This document shows, piece by piece, positions 43,568-58,099 of a stretch of 64,000 nucleotides of DNA. Numbering within the stretch: the first letter of the stretch is position 1; every line of letters starts with the position of its first letter. This DNA comes from Septoria linicola (lineage: Eukaryota; Ascomycota; Dothideomycetes; Mycosphaerellales; Mycosphaerellaceae), in contig CP099418.1 of assembly GCA_024114885.1 (NCBI GenBank), forward strand, positions 4,650,001-4,714,000, read 5' to 3'. A model generated the notes under the pieces. It saw nothing but the letters and a program-made list of their open reading frames with translations, had not been told where the DNA came from and searched no databases. Both the position numbers and the translations under genes were made by a program.

Positions 43568-44486
43568 ATAGAGCCGAAGGTAGAGCTATCTCTTCTCTCT
43601 TATACTAGAACTAGAAGCGTAGAGGGTAGATAGTAGCCTTAAAGCAAGAACTAACGTACTATAAATATTAATAAGAGGCCTAAAGGAGCCTACGTAAGAA
43701 GCGACTTAAAGGGCTATAATAATATAGAAGCCTCTAGAATATAGATATCGCTCTAACCTAGAAAAGTTATAAACCTCTAGTACTCCTTAGTATAGATCTA
43801 TTTAGTAATTATCGTATAGATAGTAAGGCGACTTACTATATTAGAGATTTACTTAGGGTCTCTATACCTATAATAGTCTTCGATTAGACCTCGGTTTAGC
43901 GTGAAAACGCTCTTATTTAGATAGCGTAGAGGCTATAGGATAAGCTAGACCCGTCTAGGTAATCTCGTATCCTCTAGTATATAAATCGCTTAGAATAAGC
44001 CCTAGTACGGCGTTAGACGCTAATCGTTTAGCTAAGGACACTAATTACGTCTAAGGCTCTAGACCCGGTATATAGTATAGGCTAACGTAATATTATACTA
44101 CTATATTTACTTAGCGAATTACCTAAATAAGCGAGATAGACGCGCCTAGCTATAAATAGTCGAACTATACGATACGATATACCTTACTTATTAGGTATAA
44201 TTAATATAGCCTCGGTATTATAAAGAAAAGTTTAACGTTTACCTTCTAATAGCTAATAAAATTTTAGACTCTTGTTTTTTAGTTATCGTTTTAAACGATA
44301 ACTATATTTTATTTAAAAACCTTAATTAAGGAGAGTATAATATACTCTTAGAACACCTTCGAACGAGCTCTATAAGTAAATTAGTATCTATTAGCTAGCC
44401 TAAAATACTAGATAGTAGCTTATCTAACCTACTTAATAAGTAAATTCGAAGATCCTCTATAAAGCTACTACTCGCTTTTACTTTAT

Positions 44487-47400
44487 TCTCTCTACTAGAT
44501 AACGATATATCTATAGAAGCGAAGGACTAAGGAGGTACTAACCTTAACTCTAATACTAATATCTTTTAAGAACTAAACTTAGGAGGTAGACTGTCTATAG
44601 CGTAGTTCTAGCTACTTATAGAGACTATCTAAGTAACCTAAAGCTAGAAGGTAATTATCGCTTAGGTTCTACTACTACCTAGCTCGGACTAAAATCTCTT
44701 CTTTAATAGAGAGAACGTAACTAAGTATATTAAGCGCTTTAAAGTACTATATAGGAACTACGCTATTCTACTTATTAATAATAATAAGTAGCTTTATAAG
44801 AAGTTACTTACTTAGGTTATAGTTATCTAACGTAGACGATACTAGCGCCTTAATAGTTTCTATAATCGAAACTACGCTAAGTTTAAAGAGTCGATTATTA
44901 AAGAGTACTAAAAGTACGATAATATATATATACTTAGAAACCGCTACTATATAGAGAACCTTTATAAGGTTAACTATAGCGAGGATAATAATCTCTTAGA
45001 GTACTTAAGGTAGTTTATACTCTACTCTAATACTATACCTACTTCGTATATAGACGAGCGTTCTTATACTCTTCTATTTATACGAGGCCTACTATTTCGT
45101 TTTAGTAAGAGACTCTAGGCCTATCTTAGGTTAGACCTTAATAATAGTAACTTAGATTATAGTAAGCTCTTAAAGACAGCCTAGCGTTAGATTAATAGTA
45201 ATAAGGACTTTAAATTAGAAGTATATAACGAAGGTAGTAGAGATATCTAGTAGTTATACGAAGTAGTAAAGAAGTCCGCTCTAAGGCTAAACTCTAAGTT
45301 TAAGGCTAGAGAAACGGTAGTCTATAAAGGCTATAAACTAGTAAGCGTCGATAATATTACTACTAGTATATAAGACCTCGTAATTACTACGATTCGTCGA
45401 CTCGAAGAAGGAGGTCTATAGCTACTATACTCGTCGATAGGATAGTAGGCGAAGTCTTACGATTACGACTATCTATATATTCTAAGTCCTACTTATAGCT
45501 AGGAGATTTCGATTAATTTAGCTACGATAGATAACGAGTTAATAATCGAGGCCTATATAGCGATCGCTCTAAAGATTTTAGGTTATTAGATATATAGGCT
45601 CGAAGGCTATATAGCTATAAACTACGAGTACCTATAGTAGTTCGAGACTAAGAGCTTAATATATAGAGATCTAAAGACCGGTATTATATACTATAAGACG
45701 CCTCGCCTAGGTATAGAAAAGATATAGTACTACTAGGACAAGGAACTACTAAAGCTATTTATATTAATAGGAGTATTAGAGTAGCGCTATAGAAAGATTA
45801 ACCTTAAAAATATAGATCGTTTATTAACGCTAAGAGCGAGCTAGTAGAGGATAGCGAATAAGGTAGCTAGTATCGATAGTCCTATTAATATTAGCTAAGT
45901 CGCTTCTATTATATAAGAAGATTAGGATAATCTAATCGGCGCCTACGTAGCTAGAAATAGCGTAAAGATAAAGTAGAACCTAAACCCTTCTTATCTAGTT
46001 AGAGGATAGCTAATAGGAGTATAGAAGCGAATTATAACCTAGGCTATAGCTATAAGAACCTACGCTTATCGTTACTCTTATATTAAAGAGGTTAAAGATA
46101 AAAACTAGCTAGCTTCTTACCTTATAGATATAGAGGAGTTAGAGGATTCTTAAACTTAGAGACGTAATAACGATAAGATCGAGGATAAGTAGATATATAA
46201 CTACCTAAATAGTCTACTAGTTCTAGTCGCTCCTACGTATATTTAAAAGTAGAAGAAGGCTAAAGAGCCTTCGAAGACTAAGCGTATAGATAACTACCTT
46301 CGAGCTACGTACGCTAATAATAACGCTAACGTCTTCTAGATAGATAAAATACTCGAATCTAAGGTCTAGTTAAGCTTAGTAGAGATTATTCTCTATAGCG
46401 AGCGAGCGTCGTATTCCTTATAGGGTCGTATTCTAAACGATATAGATCTACGTAAGAAGCTTAATAAGCTCTATATAAAGAAGCGTACGAATAGAGGTAG
46501 TAGAGCTAAGATTAGCGTATATTCCTTACTATCTAAAGCTCTTAGTAAGGAGTAGGTAGAGGAGGAGCTAATAAAAGCTGTCTTAGCGACCGATATTAAG
46601 GCCTTTCGAGCTACTACTATAGCGATTAATATAGTAAAACCTAGGCCTACTTCTAAGCTTTATAAGTAGATAGACGATATCCTTCTATTATTTAATAATA
46701 TCTATTAGATTGTTCTAAGTATCTACGTACCTATAAAGTACGGCTCTCGAATAATAGCTTACGAGTCTTTAATCGACGAGAGGGCTAAGTTAATAATTAT
46801 ACTAATCGAATATATTCGAAAGCTTTAAGTTAGTATAACCCTTCTTAGTAATATTACTATAAGAGGAGTTAGAGGCAAAGTTATTTTCGTTAGGTACTAC
46901 CTAGAGGTATTAATCGATACCTTTAGCGTAAGAGTTACTATACCGTTTCTAGTCTTACCTACGAACAGCCCGATCTTACTTAGCTAGCTATAGGTACGAT
47001 AGGTACGCCTAGTTTCTAAGAACTACGATAATAGCTCTTAGGAGGGCTTAATTAGTACTCTAGACGGCTATATTATTATATTTACCGGTTTTAATAGCTA
47101 TAGTAATATACGTACTATAGAATAAGTCCTAGGAAAAGCTAGAGTACTAAGGAACTAGCTCTAGTCGATAGTACGAGTTTAGTAGAGGCTCTAATACTTT
47201 TATCGCGTCTAGATTCTATAGAAGTCGGTATCTAAACTCTAACTTTTAGTAATTATTAGCTAAAGAATATAGAGTATACTATCGAGGACTCTAGATCTTA
47301 TAATAGTAAGAAGTAGAGAGAGAGATTATAAGCTTTTCAAGCTTCTACTACCCTTTCTATATAAGGTTTAGTAGTTAGAGGTGAAAACTCTACTTAAGAG

Positions 47401-50400
47401 GGTTAGCTAGTAGAACGTTCTATAGTTACCTTTTTAAACGATAATTACGTTATACCTCCTATACTATACTTTAAACTATACTAGTAGTATAGATAGATAA
47501 GCGATTAGTACTAGTATTCGTTTATAGTTACTAATAGCCCTAAACTCCTAGAGAATTAAGTCTTTAACTACCTTACGTAGTAGTTATTATATACGAAGGT
47601 AATCTACTTCAAGGATTATTTTATAGTAGACTTAATTAGATAAAGTACCTCTCTACGATAGTAGCTCGAACTATTAAGATAGGTTAATTATAGCTAGACT
47701 TAAATATAGTATAACTATCTCGTAGTAGTAGCCGTTAAAGGTAACGTCGCTAAATTTAGCTAAAATAGTCGACTTAAGAAGCTTTTACTAGCTACTAGCG
47801 AAGCTAAACTAGCTTATACTAACGAGCGAGACTTATACTAGGGTATTAGGTATAGTTTTAAAGAGGCTATACTAGTACCTTAATCGAGCTAGGGTTCGAA
47901 TTATAGAGGCGAATACTTAATAATTACCTATAGGAAGATTAGAGAGGCGGAGCTAGCTATCTAAGAACCTAGACTCTACGACGAGGTTATCTTCGATAAA
48001 GTAGACGACGAGCTTAGCGAAGAGACGTACGTTGTCTCGGCTACTATTAATATAGTAGCGGAGAGAGCTTATAATAAAGAAGCTACGAGGTAGTAGAAGC
48101 TAGATAACTATATTAGCGCCTATACTCTTTATAAGCGAGTTACTAATAAGATTAAACTAGTAAATACGGACATTACTATAACTAATAGCTTAAACCCTAG
48201 TAGACTAAAGAACTAGCGACGGACTTATATTAAGAAGGAAGCAGCTATACTACCTAGTACTAGACCTTACGATAGTAAGTACCTAACTAAGAGGTTCTCG
48301 GCGATCGAGCTTAGATTACGCCTTATACCTAAACGGCTTATAAAGTTCAAACCTAGTATAGAACTACTACTAAAGGAGCTAGATTTATTATACTATATAC
48401 TAAGGAATCGAGAAGCTACCTTTACGTAGGACTTTACGTATTTAGGCTAAATTAATCCTAATATTACTCTACTATAGAAGATTTAGATAGTTTCTTACGA
48501 GCTATAGTAGTATCTAGGCTTTAAGCTAAACCTATCTCTATAGTACGTTATAGAAGATATACTAAGACAATAAATCTAAGCTAGAACTCTTAAGCTATAC
48601 TATAGTACTTATCGAAACCTATACTTCCTTATTAGTAAGAAGATAGAAGTAGGTAAGCTAAAGAAGTATTAATTAATTAACGTAGCTTAGAAGTTTAATT
48701 AAGTTACCGTAAGAGATTCGAACTTACTACCTAACGCTAAGGGTTTCTCTAAGAACTTTACCGGCTACGCGCTAGCCTCGTTAGTTAATATCTTCTCTAG
48801 ATATAACTAAATCCTACTCGATAAATTATATAGAGACCTTATAGGCTTCGACTTACTACTAGGCTTGTTACGGTAGATAACGTTACTATAAAGAGCTATA
48901 AATTCTATTACCTAGTTCGTTCGTATTATTAATTAAGTCCTTATAGAGTATATCTCGTATAAGGTACAGCTGTTCCTTAATAATATTAGTATTAAAGGGC
49001 CTAAGACGAAGTACGATAGAGAAGAGGTTAAACCTAGCCTCTACTATTACGTTATTAAACATATTATAGCTATAGACGACGTCCTCTATAATATAGAACG
49101 AGCTAATATAATAGTAGCCTTTAATAAGCTATAGCTCTATTACGAATAACTAGTAATAGTTAGTTACCTTACTAGTATCGATAGTCGCTATCTAGACTTC
49201 GTAAGAGTAGCGAAGATTAAGAAATAGCCGACGCTAGAGAATTAGAAGAAGGTTCGAATCTTTCTTAGCGTAGTTATATACTACTACGTCTAGGTTAAAG
49301 GTTTTACGATTATCCTTACTCTACTATTTAAACTCTTATAGAAGGATATCGAGTTTTAATAGACTACTAAATACTAACTAGCTAAAGACGTCGTCTTAAA
49401 GGTACTAGTTTTAGCTCTAGCCCTAGTTACTCTTAACTATAGAGAAGGAGTAGGACTTATTATCGTAGGCGTAGATTCGAGTAGTAAAGGTTAGAGATAT
49501 ACGCTTTCCTAATATAATCGAGACGAGCTACTTCTCTACTATCTAGTTTAGTATAAGTCCGGCCTATTTAACCTAGTAGAAGTCAAGTATAATACTAGAA
49601 AGCGCGAATACCTTAGCGTACTAAAGGTATTAAAGAAGCTAAAGCTATAGTTGTTTAGAGTATACTTTTAGCTAGAGATTAATATAAATACTCTCGTTTA
49701 CTAGCTTAATAAGGCTACCTCTAATTTGCCGAATATAGTAATAACGCGCTAGCTAGTATAGATCTACCTCTTCGACTTTAACGTTATATATATTCCTAGT
49801 AAGAAGTATATAGCTCTAGATTCGTTATTAAGGAAGCCTACTACGCCTAAAGATATAGAGGCTATAGAGTAGGAAGAAGATATAGATCTAATAATTAACG
49901 AGTAATTCTTCGATATCTTTTATATTAACGCTTTCTCTATATAGGTAATTTAGGGCGAGCTACCTACGATTAATAGAATCTACTCTTAGAAGTTAATAAA
50001 TATCGCTTTCGTACTTATACGAATATAAAGATCTAAGAGAGTTTCTAATAACGAGTATAAGCAGTTAAAGAAGAAGTATCGGCTATTCTATATTAAGAAT
50101 AACTAGCTCTAGCGCTAAGAGCGAGTAGCTAGACCTCTATAGCGAGTTATTAATAAACCTAAAGTACGAGCTCGTATCGTTAAGGTATACTACTATAAGA
50201 ACGGCTACTATAGCGCTAAATAGACGTATAATCTTATCTAGAAACGATAGTAGTAGGATAGAGTCTAGGCTTAAATCTCGCTTACTATTCGATAATATAC
50301 TATTTATAGTCTTCAGTATAGACGATAAGTGCCTAGAGAACTATAGATCCTACTCTAAGTTACGGTCGGCTAGAGGTAGTATATCGATAGCTTATATGTC

Positions 50401-51515
50401 TCGAAGAACTATTCGTTAATAGTTATACGCGAATCTCTATCGCGCTAGCTAGAAGCACGTATATTCTAGTACCTAGTAAAGAGTATCTCCTTAGTATAGA
50501 TAGTAAGGTTTATATAGGAAGAGATCTTTTACTAGTAGAGTACTACTATAGAAGTTATCCTCGATAACTATAAGACTAACCTTAGTAACGTAGAGAAGCT
50601 ACTACTATCGTATAGTATTAAACGTATTAATATTTCGCTATACTACTCTTAGTCTAACGCTATCGTTAAAGTCGGCTATAAGATAATATTAGACGCTTAC
50701 TCGAAGCTCTCTAATAGTAGCCTTTATATAATTCGTAACTATATTCTAGTAGTTCTATAAGCGAAGAGAACGATAATAGTCTCTACTATCGGCCTAATAT
50801 TATCGAAGGTAATAATTAGGCGTAATATAGTACTACTAATCGAGCTAGAACACTATACCTTCTAGATTATAGATTAGAGTAAGGTTAAAACTAGAGTAGA
50901 GCTTCTTACGATTCGAGCTTAGGCCCTAGAAGCTATAGAAACGACTATAGAAGAAGAACGACTATATTAATAGCGTCTCTAAGAATAGAATAAGGCGTAC
51001 TTCGATAAATATCGCTATATAGATCTTATAGTACTAAAGAAAGGAGATCTCGTATTAGTATACTATTCTAAGTTAAAAACTAGCTTCTCTTATAAGCTTA
51101 TATTTAGATAAAAAAGCCTTTTTAGGATATCTAAAGTATTATAGAGAGATATATTATATAAGCTTAAGGAACTAGATAGCTCTAAATAGGAGTATATCTA
51201 TAAGAGGATAGACCTTAAGAAATATATCTTTCTATAAGAAAACCTAAAGCTAGTTCTAGATTAGGTTAAATTAGAAGAAGTACTACTACTAATAGAGAAG
51301 GTTATAGAACTAGGCCTTCTACCTAGGTATAAGTATCTATAGATCTTTATTAGTAAGCTATTAGTAATAACTTAAGAAGAAAGAGAGAGTTATATACGCT
51401 AGCTACTAATAGAGCTTAAAGAAGAAGTAGAAGACTTAGTAAGCTAAAGGCTAAAGCTAGTCCGGTAGAGCTAAAGAAGTAGAAATTTAATAAGCGATAC
51501 CTAATTAGAAGTATA
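44487..51515 (+). pseudogene. Ty3-B copy 2 gag-pol, RIP-degraded
   Basis: Collinear with copy 1 at an offset of about 14.28 kb, with the same Gag, reverse transcriptase (FLNNI near 48970), RNase H and integrase landmarks. A palindrome remnant lies just upstream at about 44281. Confidence 0.85.
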
Positions 51516-53161
51516 AGCTAAGATCTAGCTACTAAAGCCTAGCCTCTACTATAAAAGAACTAATCTTTCTAAGATCGTACTATCCTAAGCGCTTCTTTTA
51601 TTCCTAGAGCTACTATCGAGCTCTAATCTAACCTTCCTAAGCGCTTCTTTTAATTCTAAAGCTACTATTAAGCTCTAATTAGAGCTTCCTAAGCTTATAA
51701 TTTACTAGACTAGTATAAATCTAGCTAAATCTTAGCTATCCTAAATACTTCTTTTATTCCTAGAGCTACTATTAAGCTCTAATCTAACCTTCCCGAGCTC
51801 CTCTTTTACTAGATTAGTAGAAATCTAGCTAATTCTAACTATCCTGATACTATTTTCTATAGCTAAGATAAGTATCTATATAGCTAGTTACTCTCTTAAA
51901 CTTAACTTTTAAGTATAGATTCTATATCTAATAGCTAACCTACTATCTCGCTCCTTTTTCTAAGTCTCGAGCCTACTATTACTATAAAAGTTAGCTATCT
52001 CGAGCTACTTTCTACTACTAGGTCTTAAAATCTAAGCTAGACCTATACTCCTAAAGCTTTTTTCTACTAGCGATTTCTAAGGTTAGTACTATAATCTACC
52101 TTCTTAGAGCTCTTTTCTATCGCTAATCGAAGAAGGATAATAAGGGTTTTCTATCTTAAGAGCCTTTCTACTACTAATTTTCGTCTAACTAAAGGAATTA
52201 CTAAAAATATTAGTTTCTAGTAGAGAATTCTTAAAGTTTAAGGTTTTTTAGCCTACCTAGAAGTAAAGAAGCTTGAATCTTTAGCGATAGCGGCTCTAAT
52301 AGCTCCTTTCTAGCTATTAATTATAGCGCTAGCGGTCTCTTATAATATAGAAAGCGCGATCTAGTAAGTCGACTAGGTATATAAAAATAAGGCTTTTTTA
52401 AGTTAGTAGAGGTAATAACGATAGTATCTAAGTCTTAGTCCTTATTAGTAATAGTAAGGTATATACTATAGTAGTTAGTAGTAGCGTTAGTAGTATACGA
52501 CGGCTATAGAAGCGTTAAGGTAAAGTAAACTTTTAGTTATCTTTTTAAATAATAACTAAAACCTTACGTAACTAAGCTCTATATATAGACCCCTAATCCT
52601 AATAGTAGTTACGCTACTATAATAAGATATATAATTAGACTACTTTTACGCTCTAAACGATCTCTTCTTCCTTATTAACTATTAATTAGTTACTATAGAG
52701 CCTTACTTCTATTAGGTTTAGTTCTTATCTTTCGTTACTACCTAGTAACGCTATATAGCTATTTATATACGTAAGTAGTAACTAATATAATAGAAAACTC
52801 TTTAACTAGTTACGCGCTCGACCCTCTACGCTATTTAAGTTACTTATTACTAGTTACGCGCTTTATATCGCTCTAAGCTATTAATACGACTAATTAAAGA
52901 CGTTCTCTTTCTCTATCGTATATAAAGAATAAGACTTCTCCTTTCTAGCGTTCTTTAACGCCTAAACGCTTATTAAGACTAGCGCTTTCGCCTTCTACCT
53001 TATCTATTCGAAGTCCTATATAAGAACTACCTAGATAAGATTCTCTAAAGAAACGATAAAAGATAGCTTCTTTAAGTTCTATATAAGGTATAGCGCTCGC
53101 TCGTACTAATCGCGAAGGCTCTCTCGTTAGTTTCTAGGCCTTAAGTAGACCTCTTACTAGT
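51516..53161 (+). other. Ty3-B copy 2 spacer between pol and ORF3
   Basis: It holds the 52-bp repeat array (about 51580-51850) and a hairpin remnant near 52530. No gene is visible. Confidence 0.6.
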
Positions 53162-56095
53162 ATAACAAACCTTAATAACGCTACTAAAGCTATTCTATCG
53201 CTAGAAACGCTATAAGAATAAAAGAAGAGTATCGACTTAGTACTTAAGTAAGTCGAGGAAGTAAATAATAGAATAAAGATTAGTATATTTAACTTCTTTA
53301 AACGCCTCTTAGCTAAGATTTTACTAAAGTACCTTAACGTATAGAGCGTAAAGCGCGATAATATAAAGAAGATACGCTAAGAAGGCCGAGACTTAGTAAA
53401 GGAGAGAAACTTAATTTAGTAGTAGTTACGTATAGAGTTTAGATACGAGTAGAACTTTCCTTTCCTTAACTAAGTCTTATATAATAAAAAGATACTTAGG
53501 AACCTTTATTAATAGTTAAATAAGTATAAAGGCGTCTTTAAAGAAAGTAAGCCTAAAGACTAGGTTTTCTTAGTATAGTAAAAGTAAGATCGTTTCTATT
53601 AGTAGGTAGCGAATATATTCTCTTATAGCTAGTACTTTTAGCTATAGAGGAGTAAAAAGACTCCTAGCTCGTAAGGCTTAGGCTTTATTAATACGAACTT
53701 AGATAGGAGACGCTACTAGAATAAGTTTAAGATAGAGCTCTCGTAGGTCGACGTGTTTAGCTACGAGATAAGAGAAGCGCGTCTAGAGGTAGGCTATAAG
53801 CTTAATTAGTATAGATTTATAGTTAAGCTTACTAAAGGAGAGCGTAAAAGAGAGATCTTCGAAGAACCGACTTACGTATTCCTAGTAGTAGAGAGATAGC
53901 TCTTAATATCCTATAGACTATTACCTCTTTCTAGAAATCTAAGATCTAATAGACGACTCTCCTCCTCTACGCCTAAGGGCCTATCCTTATCTAGTCCTAC
54001 TCGAAACTCTAGTTAAGAAGAAGAAAGTAGCCTACTTACGACTCTAGAGCCTCGCCTTATAGATTCTATATCGCCTAGTACTATATAGAGGCTAAAAGCT
54101 TAGTTAGAGAAGTTAACGCTAAGCTCTACGAAGAAGCCTACGCTCGTCCTTTATAAGAGCGGGAGGCTTACTAGAATTCGCGCTAGAGAAACTATTATTA
54201 ACTCGATCGAAACTTCTCCTATACTAAGTACTTTAGGTAATAGTAATCCTATATAAGACTAAGTTTTATTTACGATAGAGCTACTACCGAGTCCGTAACG
54301 CCTATCGCTAATCGTACTAGAAGATAATAGTAGAATTAAGCTAGAGAGCGACTTAGAGCCTAATCTACGTTACTAGGCTTATATAAAGGATAGTATTACC
54401 TCTAAAGTCTACTACTATATAATCGTTAGTAGAGCTCTTAAAGAAGTCGATAATATCTAGGAAAAGAAGAAAGTAGCTAAGAGCTACGCTTTAATTAATA
54501 TTCTTCTATACCTTAGCTAGCCTCTTTATAAAGAATATATAGCTAAGATAGGTAATACTATAGGTTTAAAGCTACTAAAGACGGCTAATATAACGTATAC
54601 TCTCTACTAGCGTATTATTTAGATAGGTAGTATAGCTGATCTCTAAGCCCTTATCGCCTAGAATACTTAAAACCGGACGTAGTTTAAGCTAGAAGCGAAT
54701 ACTTTCTTCTCTAAGCTAGTAGGACGCTCTCGTCGTAGTAAGAAAAGTACTAATACTTAGGAACTAGAGGACGATATTAACGCTCTAATATACGAGGTAG
54801 GTAGAAGCTATCTTAGACTCTTTTAGTTTATAGTAACCGAAGTAGACTTAAAGGTTACTTCTAACGTCTATTAGAGAGCTTAGGCGCTCTTAGACTACGA
54901 TAGTAATAAGAGTACCTAGACCGATTATAGTTTCCTCTTTTATTCTTCTTCTACTAGAGGCCTATTTTAGATCCTAGACTCTTTACTCGAAGCTATACGA
55001 TATAAGTTTATAGTATATCGATAGTATAATATAGCTATTAGTTAGTATAGTTAGTCTTACGGTATATAGTACTCGCTATCCTTATAGCTTCTTTACTAGT
55101 ATCCTCTACTATAGCTATACTAGCTAGTTACTACTCTATATACGACTATTAAGTACGTAGCCTACCTATCTACTACCTTTTATATCTTTAACGACGAGGT
55201 AGGTTCTAACTATCCTAACGGCTTCTAGTATATCGCTTTAAACGAGAATATACTACTTAAGAAGAAGAGCCTTAATTAGGTTTAGTTTACGATCTCTCTA
55301 GACGATACTAGCGATAGAGGACGACTTTTACTAACCTCGGACACGATTAGTAATAGACTCTTTAATTCTAAGGAGACAAAGTAGCTAGCGAAGCGTATTA
55401 TCGCTAATAAGTAAAGCTATAGTACAAGCTTTATCGAGACTATATCTCTAGTAATTACTAACGAAATAAAAGCTAATCTTAAGCTTAGTTAGAAGAATCC
55501 TTATACTAATATAGGCTTACTAGTTATTTCGTACCTCTACCTCCCTTAGTAGTATACTCGTATAGACGAAGAGTATCGTATAATTCTAATAGTGTTTCTA
55601 GCCTACTCTAATAGTCGAACGTTAGATAAGCTACCTAATAGTAACTACGTTAACGTTCCTACGATCTATAGTATATATCTCTATTACGAGTAGATACCCT
55701 TTATAGCTTCTAGTACTATATATCCTATATAAGCGATAAAACCTTTCGCTATAGAGGTACTATTAACTAGCCTAGGCCTAATTTCTAATATCTTAGTAGG
55801 CTAAGTTCTATAGGCGGATTAGGTAGTAAGTATAGAAATAAAGAAGCTCTTTAGTATAAGTAAAGAGAAGTTTAAGGTCTATATAGCTAAGTAGTAGACT
55901 ATAGCTAAAGCTTAATTCGATACTACCTACGCTATAGCTATAGATATTAAGGAGTAGGTATTTAGTAAAGCTAGCTTTATAAGCGTAGATAGTAACTTAA
56001 AAGTATTAGTATCGAAGAAAAGAGAGGCTATTCCTAAGGAGATCTCTAAGAATATAGTAGAAGAGTAGCGTCTAGCGAATAATAATTAGATCTAA
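53162..56095 (+). pseudogene. Ty3-B copy 2 ORF3, unknown protein
   Basis: 2,934 nt, exactly the length of ORF3 in copy 1, with the same start and stop context. The second codon reads ACA here, giving M-T-N-L if the first ATA was ATG. Stops inside are RIP-type. Confidence 0.75.
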
Positions 56096-56256
56096 GAAGG
56101 TATTTTTAGTAGTTATCGTTAGAAAAGGTAACTATTTAATAGGCCTCTAATTGAAAATTTAATAGACTTTAATAGAAAAACTAGCTAGTCTTAAGTAATT
56201 CTAAGTAAGATCTACGAGTAGTTAGGTATCTAGTTAGATACTAAGGAAAGGAGGAT

Positions 56257-56535
56257 TAGTAAGGTAAAGGCCTACCTATATACTATACTTAGTAGTTTTA
56301 GTATAAAAGTAAGATAGTAGCTCGTTTCTAAGATAGTAATATCTACTCTACTTAATTAATTTAATATCCTACGGTCCTAGTATAGGCTCTTAGTCTTAGG
56401 ACTACTATTTTAAGCTCGTTACTACTAGTTAATTAACGTATTACAAGACTATTACTCTCCGAATAGGTCTTATTCTATAGCGACTACTCTTATACCTACC
56501 TAGAGAGTTAGTATTAGAGTAGTTATTATCTATTA
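56257..56535 (+). repeat. Ty3-B copy 2 3' LTR
   Basis: 279 bp, preceded by the polypurine tract AAGGAAAGGAGGA. Confidence 0.92.
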
Positions 56536-56539
56536 ATAC

Positions 56540-57655
56540 CTTAGTAATTTTCTTACTCTCTTAAATTTAAAGTTTGCTTCTATATATAGGTTTAGCGCTT
56601 AGTACTTAGTATCGCTATATTAGTGCCTTAGCGTATTAGTATCTTAGCGTATTAGTGCCTTAGCGTATTAGCGCCTTAGCGCTTCTATCTTACTACGCGC
56701 CTACTTACGCGCTATACTTCGAATACGTCTAGTACTATATAGCTACTAATATATTCTTTAGGTTCCTACTAGTCGTACTCTTTAGGCTAGCCCTACTAGT
56801 AGATTAAATACTAGCGTACGCTCTTCCTTACTCGAGTTCTAAGGATCTTCTTAACTTCCTATTTACTCTAGTAGTCTACGAGTAGTATACTTTCTACCTA
56901 CGTCTCGCTACCCTTCTAAGGTTCTAGAAGCGATATATAAAATACGTTATAGATAAGAGCGTCTAGTAGTAGGGCTAAGTAGTACGCCTACTTCTCTACT
57001 ATATTAATTACCTTAAAAGGCCTAGTAAACTTATCTACTAACTTCTTTAAAGAAACCTTTAATTATAGGTTCTTTATCGATAGTAAGACTATATCGCCGA
57101 CCTTATATTCCTTAGCCTAATACCTATTATTAAAGTACCTAGCTTACGCCTCGCTTACTTCTCGCTAGCGTTTACTTAGCGTCTTATAGTTCTTCTTTAA
57201 TCTTTCTATAGCTTCCTTAGTAGCTAGTACCTCCTTTTTAAGAAGCGCGCTCTAAGCTTCTTACCTACTCGTTACTAGCTCTAGATTAAAACTATATAGT
57301 ACTATAAATAGTAATATTTTTAATATCGTATACGTACTATTATTATATACGAACTCGGCTTATACTAATAGGTCTACCTAGTTATCTTACTACTCTACGT
57401 AGTAGATACGTAAGTAAGTCTTAAGCGTCTAATTCGCTCTTTTAGTTTACCTATCTATTTATAGATAGAACGCTATACTTAGCTTACGCTTTATATACGC
57501 CTCGTAGTAGAAGTTAGACTAGAACTAACTCGTAAATATAGACCCTCTATCGCTAATAATGCCTATAGGTATATTATAATACCTAATTACTTCTAATATT
57601 AAGACTCTTATAAGGTTACTACTAGTATACTACTTCGTAGTTAGTATAAAGATAA
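56540..57655 (-). pseudogene. Ty3 integrase and chromodomain fragment, minus strand
   Basis: Minus-strand translation gives the integrase core from ILTTK (57640) through GIISDRGSIFTS (catalytic Asp), a Q-(T/I)-D-x-Q-T-like motif and YNNS, then the GDxVLLS...LRP-like C-terminal part, and a chromodomain remnant with QYLIYQQG near 56791-56817 (from xYLVKWxG). It starts abruptly where Ty3-B copy 3 was inserted, so the N-terminal part is displaced beyond the window. The domain type matches Ty3-A rather than Ty3-B. Confidence 0.82.
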
Positions 57656-57659
57656 CTAT

Positions 57660-57938
57660 TAATAGATAATAACTACTCTAATACTAACCCCCTAGGTAGG
57701 TATAAGAGTAGTCGCTATAGAACAAGACCTGTTTAGAGAGTAATAGTCTTATAATACGTATATTAACTAGTAGTAACGAGCTTAAACTAGTAGTCCTAGG
57801 ACTAAGAGCCTATACTAGGACCGTAGGATATTAAATTAATCAAGTAGAGTAAATATTGCTATCTTAGAAACGAGCTACTACCTTGCTTTTATACTAAAAC
57901 TACTAAGCACGGTATATAGGTAGGCCTTTACCTTACTA
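57660..57938 (-). repeat. Ty3-B copy 3 3' LTR
   Basis: 279 bp, inverted relative to the other four Ty3-B LTRs, with the polypurine tract adjacent (57941 onwards). Confidence 0.92.
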
Positions 57939-58099
57939 ATCCTCCTTTCCTTAGTATCTAACTAGATATCTAACTACCTATAGACCTTACTTAGAATTAC
58001 TTAAAACTAGCTAGTTTTTCTATTAAAGTCTATTAAACTTTTAATTAGAGGCCTATTAAATAGTTACCTTTTCTAACAATAACTACTAAAAACATCTTC

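Larger units (their letters stand above)
43289..56535 (+). mobile_element. Ty3-B copy 2: complete 13.2-kb Ty3/gypsy element
   Basis: It has the same structure as copy 1, with 279-bp LTRs and the 4-bp duplication ATAC at 43285-43288 and 56536-56539. Differences from copy 1 are overwhelmingly C/T and G/A. It has lost slightly more CA/TG than copy 1 in the 5' LTR. Confidence 0.93.
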
